From an uncultured Planctomycetaceae bacterium (GTDB lineage: Bacteria; Planctomycetota; Planctomycetia; Pirellulales; JACPPG01), in the NCBI GenBank assembly GCA_945957305.1, contig CAMFLN010000181.1, positions 1-6,537 on the forward strand: DNA of 6,537 nt. The letters run 5' to 3'. Below the pieces are notes generated by a model that searched no databases, was not told the DNA's origin, and saw only the letters and a list, made by a program, of their open reading frames with translations. Below are positions 1 through 5,364 of this stretch, in pieces. A program made the position numbers and the translations under genes. How positions within the stretch are numbered: the first letter of the stretch is position 1; every line of letters begins with the position of its first letter.

Positions 1-35
1 TAGACTACCGGAATTCGGAGAACGATTAGGCCGCA

Positions 36-52
36 CTGCCGACCATCGGCAG
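36..52. repeat. 7-bp perfect inverted repeat, 3-nt loop
   Basis: CTGCCGA and TCGGCAG flank the loop CCA, giving a perfect 7-bp hairpin about 40 nt beyond the 3' end of the tRNA gene when read on the minus strand. It could limit tRNA read-through or guide 3' processing. No T-run follows on either strand, so it is not a classical intrinsic terminator. The only short T stretch (TTTT) lies directly next to the tRNA, at about 83-87 on the minus strand. Confidence 0.4.
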
Positions 53-90
53 GTAATCTAAGATGTGATTTCGGCAAGATTTAAAACTAG

Positions 91-163
91 TGGAGCGGAA
101 GGGAGTCGAACCCTCGACCTCTGCATTGCGAACGCAGCGCTCTCCCAACTGAGCTACCGCCCC
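91..163 (-). tRNA. tRNA-Ala (anticodon CGC)
   Basis: The minus strand folds into a full 73-nt cloverleaf. The acceptor stem is GGGGCGG with CCGCTCC, the D arm is GCTC/GAGC, the anticodon stem is CTGCG/TGCAG with the seven-base loop TTCGCAA, and the T arm is GAGGG-TTCGACT-CCCTT. Anticodon CGC (positions 34-36) reads the alanine codon GCG. The third acceptor pair is G3:U70, the known identity element of alanyl-tRNA synthetase, which independently supports alanine. The discriminator base is A. No CCA is encoded after it, so the end must be added by the CCA-adding enzyme. A strong promoter lies upstream at 212-240. It appears to be a single tRNA gene, not part of a visible tRNA cluster. Confidence 0.97.
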
Positions 164-211
164 GGAGATGCTGGCCTGCCCCGGTCGGACTGGGCCAGAA
201 TAAGTGCGTGA

Positions 212-240
212 ATTCTAGGTTCCGTTCTGCACGTTGTCAA
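212..240 (-). promoter_or_regulatory. Sigma-70-type promoter of the tRNA-Ala gene
   Basis: On the minus strand a perfect -35 box TTGACA (235-240) is followed after exactly 17 bp by TAGAAT (212-217), which matches five of six positions of the -10 consensus. Transcription would start near 205, about 42 nt before the mature tRNA 5' end. This fits a short leader removed by RNase P. Position and orientation match the tRNA and no other gene. Confidence 0.85.
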
Positions 241-390
241 AAGCCCGGCGCCTGCGGCACACAATGCATAACTGGCTCGACGGTCCCATTCGAAATCGCA
301 GCAGAGTGGGCGACCACAGATCAACGTCTGGCGCACGAACGGCGCTCCCTCTATGCAGCCAGGCAAGCCTGACCGCCGCTTAGAGAAGGC

Positions 391-408
391 TCGCTGCGAT
401 CGCAGCGA
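391..408. repeat. 18-bp perfect palindrome centred on GCGATCGC
   Basis: TCGCTGCGATCGCAGCGA reads the same on both strands over all 18 bases, and the symmetry ends exactly there (flanking C and T do not pair). The central octamer is GCGATCGC. With no loop it would be poor as an RNA hairpin but good as a site for a dimeric DNA-binding protein. No neighbouring intact regulator suggests a ligand. Confidence 0.6.
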
Positions 409-424
409 TGAGGGCAGCTGCAGT

Positions 425-444
425 CGTGGCGTAATCGTGCCACG
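425..444. repeat. 6-bp stem-loop, 8-nt loop
   Basis: CGTGGC (425-430) and GCCACG (439-444) pair perfectly around an 8-nt loop. It stands only 4 nt from the next inverted repeat at 449-470, so on the minus-strand transcript the two would form adjacent hairpins after the Rrf2 stop codon. No T-run follows. Confidence 0.45.
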
Positions 445-448
445 TTAA

Positions 449-470
449 GTGCTACCAGGCTTCGTAGCAC
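449..470. repeat. 7-bp stem-loop, 8-nt loop
   Basis: GTGCTAC (449-455) and GTAGCAC (464-470) pair perfectly around the 8-nt loop CAGGCTTC. It lies about 22 nt downstream of the Rrf2-gene stop codon in the direction of that gene. ACCAGGC occurs twice here (454-460 and 469-475). It could act as a 3' end stabiliser or a factor-dependent terminator, but there is no T tail. Confidence 0.45.
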
Positions 471-492
471 CAGGCGCTGCGAAACGCGACGT

Positions 493-959
493 TCACTCGG
501 ATTTGCGCACGCCCGCGGCATCGATCTCGCCGATTCCGGTCGCATTCTCGACATGCGAGGAATCTTCTGTGTCGGGCCCGGACAGCAGGTCGGCCAGGCA
601 TACGTGACTCAGCTCATTGCGCTGCGCCATTGTGACGTCGTTCAACGCCTTCTGCAGCTTGACGATCGTGTATTCGGACAACGAACCGCTGGATGGAACG
701 CTGGCGACCAGCGGCCCTTCGATTGCTTCGAAGAGGTCGAGCAGTGAGATGTCCTCCGGACGCCGGCGCAACATATAGCCCCCGACTACGCCGCGCGTCG
801 AGCTTAAAATGCCATGGGTGACCAAATTTGCAGCAAAAAGCGTTCAGGCATCGAGCTCGAGGCTGCCAACTGGCTGCAAGGAACCGGAGCCCCCGATTTG
901 GATTGGGCAAGCTGCAACGTCGCCTGGATCGCGTACTCGACCGTCCGCGAGAGCTTCAT
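493..959 (-). pseudogene. Rrf2-family transcriptional regulator, frameshifted
   Basis: Two overlapping minus-strand frames together make one Rrf2-type winged-helix regulator. The first (959 down to a stop at 804-806) begins MKLSRTVEYAIQATLQLAQ and reaches PERFLLQI, the family's N-terminal domain and helix-turn-helix. The second continues with LVTHGILSSTRGVVGGYML, the wing with its RGxxGGY motif, and ends at a TGA at 493-495. The frames meet at about 825-828. Homologues I know usually read LLQILRNLVTHG here, so about 10 bases appear missing at the end of the recognition helix, possibly lost between two AATT repeats. The downstream part could only start at a TTG (823-825) and would lack most of the DNA-binding domain. 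The cysteines that bind Fe-S clusters in IscR-like members are absent from the C-terminal half. Alternatives are a sequencing or assembly error. Family assignment is firm. Loss of function is likely but unproven. Confidence 0.85.
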
Positions 960-1244
960 GATCTGACCCTTGTCACTATGTTCTGCCCGAATCGCAAACG
1001 AGACTTGCCTGACGCCCTGGTAGAAACGTTGCCCCTCTGAGCGACAAAGTAAGTAACCTTAACCACTTTCCTCAGCTGCTAACTTATTTTCAATACCTTC
1101 ATACCGGCAAGAAAGTCTCAAAATCAATCTCTTTTCGCACCGAATTTCTGGTTTTTGGGCTGCCGAGGGCTTCTGCGGGGCGTCGATGTTGCCGCAGACG
1201 ATCAGTTGTTTCCCGCTGAATTTACTGCTCCCGGCTGCTTCTCT
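960..1244. other. Upstream region of the Rrf2 gene
   Basis: This 285-bp spacer lies between lspA and the Rrf2 gene, both on the minus strand, and I see no separate gene in it. The half nearest the Rrf2 gene (about 1040-1135) is AT-richer than its surroundings, as expected of a promoter region. A weak promoter candidate on the minus strand is TTGATT, 18 bp, TATGAA at about 1098-1127, with four of six matches in each box. The 24-bp palindrome at 1046-1069 sits downstream of it. No clear terminator follows lspA. Confidence 0.4.
1046..1069. promoter_or_regulatory. Candidate operator: 24-bp interrupted palindrome
   Basis: The two half-sites each read AAAGTnnnTAA from the outside inwards, joined by a 2-bp centre (1057/1058). 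Eight of twelve base pairs are symmetric, and the matches fall in two clean blocks as in a dimer-bound operator. It lies about 87 bp upstream of the Rrf2 start codon, where an autoregulatory site of such a dimeric regulator would be expected. No published site is matched. The link to Rrf2 is inference from position and symmetry. Confidence 0.35.
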
Positions 1245-1808
1245 TCATGCTTGATGACTCGCGGTTCGGGCGTGGCCTTGCTCAGGCACCGAATGGGTGA
1301 GGGCATGCAAAACCAGCAATGCTCCTCCGGTCACTAGCAAGCTGTCCGCGATATTAAAGTTGGGCCACGTCCAGGGGGGCCATTGAAACAAAATCCAATC
1401 CCGCACGGCATGGAAGCGCTGGCCGGGAGCATCGGGCACGGCCCACATGCCCAGCCGATCGTGCAAGTTGCCGAGGACCCCGCCCATGACCACTCCCAAG
1501 GAGACGGTCAATAACCAGTCGCGGGCCGCGCCGGCGATGAAGAGCCAGTAGCCAATCGCCACGATCGCCAAGAACGAAGCCGTGGCGAAGAGCCACACGT
1601 TGCCTTGGCCAATGCCAAAGAGGGCGCCTTGATTTGTGCTGGTCTGCAGGCCGAAGTACGGCTCCCAGATCCACCAGACGTTGAATTCATCGAAGCGAGG
1701 CATGCCAAGCCAGGCGAAGACCCAATGCTTGGTGGCCAGGTCGATCGCGCAGCCGATTGCGGCTAACGCGCAAAAAACCGCGTGCCGAGAGTAAGGGACC
1801 GCCTTCAT
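1245..1808 (-). CDS. lspA: Lipoprotein signal peptidase (signal peptidase II)
   Basis: This aspartic protease of the cytoplasmic membrane removes signal peptides from prolipoproteins after lipid is added to the lipobox cysteine. The 187-residue protein carries the family blocks in order: DLATKHWVF (23-31) in the first membrane segment, TNQGALFG (58-65), the second and third hydrophobic segments (72-92 and 98-112), GGVLGNLHDR (109-118) with the first catalytic Asp at 117, FNIADS (151-156) with the second at 155, and a last hydrophobic segment to about 170. The catalytic aspartates are 38 residues apart, against about 18 in E. coli. The extra Trp- and Pro-rich stretch between them is a longer extracytoplasmic loop that I believe is common in planctomycete LspA. 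ATG at 1806-1808 is chosen because the first membrane helix starts soon after it. There is no good Shine-Dalgarno sequence. A DksA/TraR-like gene lies 394 bp upstream on the same strand. Confidence 0.97.
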   Translation of the reverse strand: MKAVPYSRHAVFCALAAIGCAIDLATKHWVFAWLGMPRFDEFNVWWIWEPYFGLQTSTNQGALFGIGQGNVWLFATASFLAIVAIGYWLFIAGAARDWLLTVSLGVVMGGVLGNLHDRLGMWAVPDAPGQRFHAVRDWILFQWPPWTWPNFNIADSLLVTGGALLVLHALTHSVPEQGHARTASHQA

Positions 1809-1852
1809 GATCGGCTGCTCGCAGGCGGGGATAAAGCCGCGAAAAAGCGCTC

Positions 1853-1890
1853 AAAAAAATGAAATGCCTCAGGCAGACCTTAGGCTTTTT
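1853..1890 (-). terminator. Terminator-like hairpin flanked by T-runs on both strands
   Basis: GCCTCAGG (1866-1873) and CCTTAGGC (1878-1885) form an 8-bp stem with one mismatch around the loop CAGA. On the minus strand the hairpin is followed by ATTTCATTTTTTT (1853-1865), with seven consecutive T at 1853-1859. On the plus strand it is followed by TTTTT (1886-1890). Only the minus strand has a gene upstream (the dksA-like gene), so minus is the likely working direction. If active, it separates that gene from lspA, which would then need its own promoter. Confidence 0.5.
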
Positions 1891-2040
1891 CCAGGGTCCG
1901 CGTCAATACCGGCGTCACCATTAGGAGGGGGAGTCGCCATTCGGACTGACAGGCGGCAATCGCCGGGCACATGCCATCGGTTTGGGGGCCGAGCCTGGCC
2001 GCGACGCGCCCACATCGCGCCGGCTAACAGCTGCTTCCGA

Positions 2041-2057
2041 GGCCGCCGCAGGCGGCC
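2041..2057. repeat. Perfect 7-bp GC hairpin
   Basis: GGCCGCC and GGCGGCC flank the loop GCA, a very stable all-GC stem in the spacer between the dksA-like gene and lspA. There is no T-run beside it. It could protect an mRNA 3' end or be part of a structured RNA. Confidence 0.45.
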
Positions 2058-2140
2058 GTCCGCACGTGGCGCCGAGACCGGCGATTTTCGCCACTCGTAG
2101 CGCCGTTGGGAGTTCCCCACCGCTGAGCACGGCAGCACAG

Positions 2141-2170
2141 GCCACGACAGCGCTGGCCACGACTGCGCTG
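2141..2170. repeat. 15-bp tandem repeat, two copies
   Basis: GCCACGACAGCGCTG (2141-2155) is followed at once by GCCACGACTGCGCTG (2156-2170), with one mismatch. It starts about 33 bp past the stop codon of the dksA-like gene. No protein-coding role is apparent. It probably arose by local duplication. Confidence 0.6.
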
Positions 2171-2202
2171 GCTTACGTGCGCCGGTGACGGTCGCAAGCA
2201 AC

Positions 2203-2574
2203 TTAGCGGCGTTCCAACTGAGCGGCGCACTTAACGCACAGAGGAGCGTACGGGATGGCGTTCAATCGAGCCTTCGGAATCTTGACGCCACATTCCTCGC
2301 ACTGGCCATACGTACCGTCCTCGATACGTTCCAGGGCGGACTCAATCGACAGCAGCGTGTCTTCTTCGTTTTCCATCAGCGAGAGGGTGAACTCTTGCTC
2401 GAAGTTGTCGCTGCCCAGATCGGCCATGTGGATCGGCATGCTCGACTGTTCACCGGCCCCTTCAGGGCGGTTTTTCTTCAGCGCCGCGTTGGCCAACTGA
2501 TTGACGTCGCCCCGCAAGCGTGACCGCAACGCCAGCAGGCGTTCCTTGTAGACTTTCGACTCGGCCTTCTTCAT
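2203..2574 (-). CDS. DksA/TraR-family C4 zinc-finger protein
   Basis: Proteins of this family bind in the secondary channel of RNA polymerase and adjust initiation, in E. coli DksA together with ppGpp. The 123-residue product has a basic N-terminal helical part (about 1-40), a helical region with DLGSDNFEQEF (about 52-62) and a long acidic helix to about 87. A zinc finger follows with cysteines at 92, 95, 113 and 116 (C-x2-C-x17-C-x2-C), which is the classical spacing. The region does not show the DxxDxA tip motif of true DksA, so I call the family and not the gene. ATG at 2572-2574 is chosen because a GGAGA site stands 9 nt before it. An in-frame TTG at 2581-2583 would have that site almost touching it. 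A strong promoter and a leader hairpin lie upstream. lspA follows after 394 bp. Confidence 0.93.
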   Translation of the reverse strand: MKKAESKVYKERLLALRSRLRGDVNQLANAALKKNRPEGAGEQSSMPIHMADLGSDNFEQEFTLSLMENEEDTLLSIESALERIEDGTYGQCEECGVKIPKARLNAIPYAPLCVKCAAQLERR

Positions 2575-2583
2575 CTGCTGCAA

Positions 2584-2588
2584 TCTCC
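2584..2588 (-). promoter_or_regulatory. Ribosome binding site fixing the dksA-like start
   Basis: GGAGA on the minus strand ends 9 nt before the ATG at 2572-2574, a normal distance. It is only one base from the in-frame TTG at 2581-2583, which rules that start out in practice. Confidence 0.75.
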
Positions 2589-2604
2589 GGCAGACCTCGC
2601 ACAG

Positions 2605-2626
2605 TAGACCCGGTGTCGGGCATCTA
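2605..2626 (-). promoter_or_regulatory. Leader hairpin of the dksA-like mRNA
   Basis: TAGACCCG (2605-2612) pairs with CGGG (2617-2620) and TCTA (2623-2626) around the loop GTGT, with a 2-nt bulge (CA, 2621-2622). From the predicted start near 2630, this stem would begin within about 4-6 nt of the mRNA 5' end. Stems so close to the end are known to protect some mRNAs from decay. That role here is inference. Confidence 0.4.
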
Positions 2627-2636
2627 TAGACTTACC

Positions 2637-2665
2637 ATTGTATGAAGGCCCAAATCGACTGTCAA
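2637..2665 (-). promoter_or_regulatory. Sigma-70-type promoter of the dksA-like gene
   Basis: The minus strand has a perfect TTGACA (2660-2665), exactly 17 bp, and TACAAT (2637-2642), five of six matches to the -10 consensus. The start would be near 2630, giving a leader of about 56 nt before the ATG at 2574. This is as strong a housekeeping promoter as can be read from sequence and fits constant, abundant expression. Confidence 0.88.
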
Positions 2666-2949
2666 ATTACTCGCCAACCAGGCAACCGGCGTGGGTCGAT
2701 CGATGTTTTGGGTTGTGATTTCCGGTTGTGGCACTCGACCACATGCACGGCGATCCTATGATTTGTTGCCAGGCATTGGGCGGCACAGATAACGATCCGG
2801 CGCTGCCGCATGGCGGATCACTCGTGGGGACATGGGGTAACGCTGGCGGTGATTCACTTTCGCTTGGCCGTGCAACCGACCGGTGGCGCGAATGATGGAA
2901 AAACCGACCACGATTATCATGGCAGAGCCGTCGAACAGCAGTCCGCAAC

Positions 2950-2978
2950 TTGAAGGCGAATCGCCGCTGGCGTAAACT
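2950..2978 (+). promoter_or_regulatory. Candidate promoter of thrC
   Basis: TTGAAG (2950-2955), exactly 17 bp, then TAAACT (2973-2978). Each box matches four of six consensus positions. Transcription would start near 2985, giving a thrC leader of about 48 nt. Spacing and position are right, but the boxes are only moderate. Confidence 0.4.
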
Positions 2979-3013
2979 GGTGCTTTCACGCATCCACCCG
3001 AACGCGAACTGCC

Positions 3014-3018
3014 GGAGG
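3014..3018 (+). promoter_or_regulatory. Ribosome binding site of thrC
   Basis: GGAGG lies 14 nt before the GTG at 3033-3035. The distance is longer than usual, but no in-frame ATG, GTG or TTG lies between the site and this GTG, so it supports the GTG start. Confidence 0.55.
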
Positions 3019-3032
3019 CGTCAGCAATTAGC

Positions 3033-4436
3033 GTGGCAGCGAAGACCGATCTCGCGTTCCAGAAGTGCATTTCGCCGCGCTGCGGGACGACCTACGCAAT
3101 CGACGAGGTCCGCGTACAGTGCGAGGCTTGCGGCGATCTACTGGACGTGGTCTACGACTGGGACCGCCTCCGCCCCCCTACGTCCCTAATGTACTTCGAG
3201 GAGAAGTGGACGCGTCGCCATGATCCGTTGTGTTTCAGCGGGGTCTGGCGATTTCACGAATTGCTCCCCTTTGCCCCGCAATCGCAGATCGTCACGATCG
3301 GCGAGGGACAAACGCTGCTGCAATCCGCTCCTGCGGTCGCACAGTTCGTCGGCATCCAGTCCGATCGGCTGTTCCTCGAATACGAGGGCATGAACCCCTC
3401 GGGTAGTTTCAAAGACAACGGCATGTCGGCGGCTTTTACGCATGCCCGAACGATTGGCGCCAGTCGGGCCGCCTGCGCTTCAACCGGCAATACCAGCGCG
3501 TCGCTGGCCGCCTATTGCTCGGTCACACGGCTCATGAAGGCCGTGATCTTTATCGGCACCGGCAAGATTTCCTACGGCAAGCTGTCGCAGGCCCTCGATT
3601 ACGGCGCGCTGACGGTGCAGATCGCGGGGGACTTCGACGATGCCATGGCACGCGTTAAAGAAGCCTCGCGCGAGCTGGGGATTTATCTGGTCAACAGCGT
3701 CAATCCCTTCCGGCTGGAAGGGCAGAAAACGATCATGTACCGCGTGCTGGAGGGACTCCGCTGGCAGGTGCCGGATTGGATCGTCGTTCCCGGCGGAAAC
3801 TTGGGAAATTCGAGCGCGTTTGGAAAAGCCTTCTCCGAGCTGTACGAGCTGGGCTTGATCGATCGCATCCCACGCCTGGCGGTCATCAATGCCGCGGGAG
3901 CTAACACGCTGTATGAACTCTACGACCGACGCGGGCTGCGTTGGAATCAGGGAGCGCCGAACCTGGACATTGTGTCGAGCTACTACGCCGAACTGGATCA
4001 GGCCCGCCGTCGCGCGTCGACGATCGCCAGCGCGATCGAAATCAATCGGCCTGTGAACCTCAACAAGTGCTTGCGCGCCTTGGAAGCCTGCGATGGCGTG
4101 GTACGCGAAGTGACCGACCAGGAAATCATGGACGCCAAGGCGCAGGTCGGCGCGGGGGGCCTGGGATGTGAGCCGGCCAGCGCCGCGAGCGTTGCGGGAG
4201 CCCGGCTGTTGCGGCATGAAGGGGTCATCGGCGCGAACGAACGCGTGGTGTGCATCCTCACAGGGCACCAGCTCAAGGATCCCACGGCCACCGTGGCCTA
4301 CCACACGACCGATCAGGACAAGTTCAACGAAGTGCTGGGAAGCCGTGGCGTGCAGCGCGCGGCCTACGCCAATCGCGCCGTCGCCGTCCCCAATGACTTC
4401 GACGAAATCGTCAAGGCGATTCAGCTATACAGTTAG
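3033..4436 (+). CDS. thrC: Threonine synthase with N-terminal zinc-ribbon-like motif
   Basis: This pyridoxal-phosphate enzyme converts O-phosphohomoserine to threonine and phosphate, the last step of threonine synthesis, in the cytoplasm. The 467-residue protein starts with four cysteines at 12, 17, 30 and 33 (C-x4-C-x12-C-x2-C), a probable zinc ribbon seen in some but not all threonine synthases. The fold-type II catalytic core follows: [11 protein letters not shown] (121-131) with the cofactor-binding Lys at 127, [12 protein letters not shown] (150-161), and PGGNLGN (253-259), which holds the cofactor phosphate. The C-terminal [12 protein letters not shown] is typical of the family. The protein starts at a GTG, supported by a GGAGG at 3014. 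The closest alternatives would be related lyases such as threonine dehydratase, but the LTGHxLKDP ending favours ThrC. dapB follows after 93 bp on the same strand, consistent with an aspartate-family cluster. Confidence 0.95.
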   Translation: MAAKTDLAFQKCISPRCGTTYAIDEVRVQCEACGDLLDVVYDWDRLRPPTSLMYFEEKWTRRHDPLCFSGVWRFHELLPFAPQSQIVTIGEGQTLLQSAPAVAQFVGIQSDRLFLEYEGMNPSGSFKDNGMSAAFTHARTIGASRAACASTGNTSASLAAYCSVTRLMKAVIFIGTGKISYGKLSQALDYGALTVQIAGDFDDAMARVKEASRELGIYLVNSVNPFRLEGQKTIMYRVLEGLRWQVPDWIVVPGGNLGNSSAFGKAFSELYELGLIDRIPRLAVINAAGANTLYELYDRRGLRWNQGAPNLDIVSSYYAELDQARRRASTIASAIEINRPVNLNKCLRALEACDGVVREVTDQEIMDAKAQVGAGGLGCEPASAASVAGARLLRHEGVIGANERVVCILTGHQLKDPTATVAYHTTDQDKFNEVLGSRGVQRAAYANRAVAVPNDFDEIVKAIQLYS

Positions 4437-4454
4437 CCGTCGCGCGACACGCGA

Positions 4455-4475
4455 GGCCGGACGCTTGTCCCGGCC
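4455..4475. repeat. GC hairpin between thrC and dapB
   Basis: GGCCGG (4455-4460) and CCGGCC (4470-4475) pair around a 9-nt loop. A 10-bp palindrome GTCGCGCGAC lies just before it at 4439-4448, immediately after the thrC stop. There is no T-run, so this is more likely an mRNA processing or stabilising element than an intrinsic terminator. thrC and dapB may still be co-transcribed. Confidence 0.4.
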
Positions 4476-4529
4476 ATGGTTCGCTGCTCGACGGAATCAC
4501 GCACCCAAAAGAAACGGATTGCCGATCGT

Positions 4530-5327
4530 ATGCCTCCTATTCGAGTTGCCATTCACGGTGCCGCGGGACGCATGGGGCAACGGCTGATTGCCCTGGGCAC
4601 GGCGAACAAGGAATTGAACATCGTCGCCGCGATCGATCGCGCGGCACATCCGCAACTTGGACAGGATGCCGGCTTGCTCGCCGGTGTCGGGCCGATCGGT
4701 GTACCGCTGACAAGTTCGCTGCCGACGGGCGTGGACGTGGTCATCGATTTCTCTGGTCCTGCCGGCACGATGTCGATTCTTAAGGCCTGCCTGGCGAACA
4801 AGGTTCCGCTCGTCGTGGCCACAACCGGGCTCGAGCCGGAGCAACTGGCCGAAGTGCGCGCCGCGGCAACCTACATTCCGGTTTTGTGGTCGCCAAGCAT
4901 GAGCCTGGCCGTGAACCTGGCCATGAAGCTCTCCGGCATCGCGGCCGCGGCGCTCAAGGATCATCCATCCGGAGCCGACGTAGAAATCATCGAGCGGCAC
5001 CATCGCTACAAAGAAGATTCCCCCAGCGGGACCGCACTCAAATTCGGCGAAATCATCGCTGCCGAAATGGGACAGAAGCAGGCGCAGCATGGCCGGCATG
5101 GGCGCCCCGGCGCTCGGCCGCACGGAGAAATCGGTTATCATGCCGTCCGCACAGGCGACGATCCCGGCGCCCACACGATCATCTTCGGGCTTCTCGGCGA
5201 AACGTTGGAAATCGCGGTCCGTGCGACCAATCGCGACTGCTATGCCCACGGCGCACTTTCGGCCGCAAAATTTCTGGCCGATAAACCCGCGAGTTTGTAC
5301 GGCATTGGGGATGTGCTGGGCTTGTAG
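4530..5327 (+). CDS. dapB: 4-hydroxy-tetrahydrodipicolinate reductase
   Basis: DapB reduces the dehydrated form of 4-hydroxy-tetrahydrodipicolinate with NAD(P)H to tetrahydrodipicolinate, on the way to meso-diaminopimelate and lysine. The 265-residue protein begins with the nucleotide-binding motif GAAGRMG (10-16). AAIDR (33-37) follows, with an acidic residue at the end of the second strand where the cofactor ribose binds. Next come DFSGPAGT (73-80), ATTGL (97-101) and SMSLAVNLAMKL (123-134). The signature IIERHHRYKEDSPSGTAL carries the catalytic His157 and Lys161 (E. coli His159 and Lys163) and the substrate-binding SGT (166-168). Length is normal for the family. ATG at 4530 is chosen because family members start a few residues before the first strand. 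An in-frame ATG at 4476 would add 18 residues with no family match. Its Shine-Dalgarno sequence is weak (GGA at 4516). Confidence 0.97.
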   Translation: MPPIRVAIHGAAGRMGQRLIALGTANKELNIVAAIDRAAHPQLGQDAGLLAGVGPIGVPLTSSLPTGVDVVIDFSGPAGTMSILKACLANKVPLVVATTGLEPEQLAEVRAAATYIPVLWSPSMSLAVNLAMKLSGIAAAALKDHPSGADVEIIERHHRYKEDSPSGTALKFGEIIAAEMGQKQAQHGRHGRPGARPHGEIGYHAVRTGDDPGAHTIIFGLLGETLEIAVRATNRDCYAHGALSAAKFLADKPASLYGIGDVLGL

Positions 5328-5364
5328 CTTATTCATCTCGTCGGTGGCACACTGCCGCCAGAGT

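Larger units (their letters stand above)
241..492. other. Gene-less spacer with a cluster of inverted repeats
   Basis: I find no convincing gene between the tRNA promoter and the end of the Rrf2 gene. The open frames here have no recognisable protein content. The part near 241-359 shows nothing I can name. From about 360 to 470 there is a run of inverted repeats: a small CAGG/CCTG one at 360-371, an 18-bp palindrome at 391-408, and two stem-loops at 425-444 and 449-470. They lie downstream of the Rrf2 gene in its transcription direction, so they could form its 3' untranslated region. None is followed by a T-run. Confidence 0.5.
1809..2202. other. Long GC-rich spacer between dksA-like gene and lspA
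   Basis: No gene can be supported in these 394 bp. Open frames on both strands translate to Arg-, Pro- and Ala-rich sequence without family motifs, as expected of GC-rich non-coding DNA. The stretch contains a terminator-like hairpin at 1853-1890, a perfect GC hairpin at 2041-2057 and a 15-bp tandem repeat at 2141-2170. A weak promoter-like pair for lspA on the minus strand (TTGACG at 1901-1906, 18 bp, TAAGGT at 1877-1882) overlaps the terminator hairpin and is not convincing. The spacer may be the 3' untranslated region of the dksA-like transcript or hold a small RNA. I recognise no known RNA family. Confidence 0.45.
2666..3032. other. Divergent intergenic region, dksA-like gene / thrC
   Basis: No gene is supported in this 367-bp region. 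Frames on either strand lack family motifs. It contains an inverted repeat GATCCG/CGGATC (2794-2799 and 2814-2819) with a small GCG/CGC stem inside, a 27-codon open frame at 2892-2975 (discussed as a finding), and a moderate plus-strand promoter candidate for thrC at 2950-2978. The stretch 2666-2790 shows nothing I can name. Confidence 0.45.

Noticed and set aside
1866..1890. Plus-strand terminator from the same hairpin with a TTTTT tail
   Set aside because: The stem and T tail are present, but no plus-strand gene lies upstream that it could end, so the minus-strand reading is preferred.
2030..2038. GGAAGCAGC on the minus strand, resembling part of the SRP RNA core
   Set aside because: Only this nine-base stretch matches. 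The surrounding GGAA tetraloop stem and the symmetric internal loop of SRP RNA cannot be formed.
1869..2201. Minus-strand open frame of 110 codons directly after the dksA-like gene
   Set aside because: The product is Arg-, Pro- and Ala-rich without any family motif, overlaps repeats and the terminator-like hairpin, and other frames in the same GC-rich DNA are equally open.
2575..2583. Upstream TTG start for the dksA-like gene
   Set aside because: The GGAGA site would be one base away, too close to work. The ATG at 2574 has correct spacing.
2667..3070. Minus-strand open frames between the dksA-like gene and thrC
   Set aside because: They show no motif or coding character, one runs into the start of thrC, and they overlap promoter candidates.
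3480..4304. Minus-strand open frame of 274 codons opposite thrC
   Set aside because: It is the antisense shadow of threonine synthase, whose motifs are clear on the plus strand.
4476..4529. Upstream in-frame ATG for dapB
   Set aside because: The 18 added residues have no family match, no ribosome site precedes them, and DapB proteins usually start just before the first strand.
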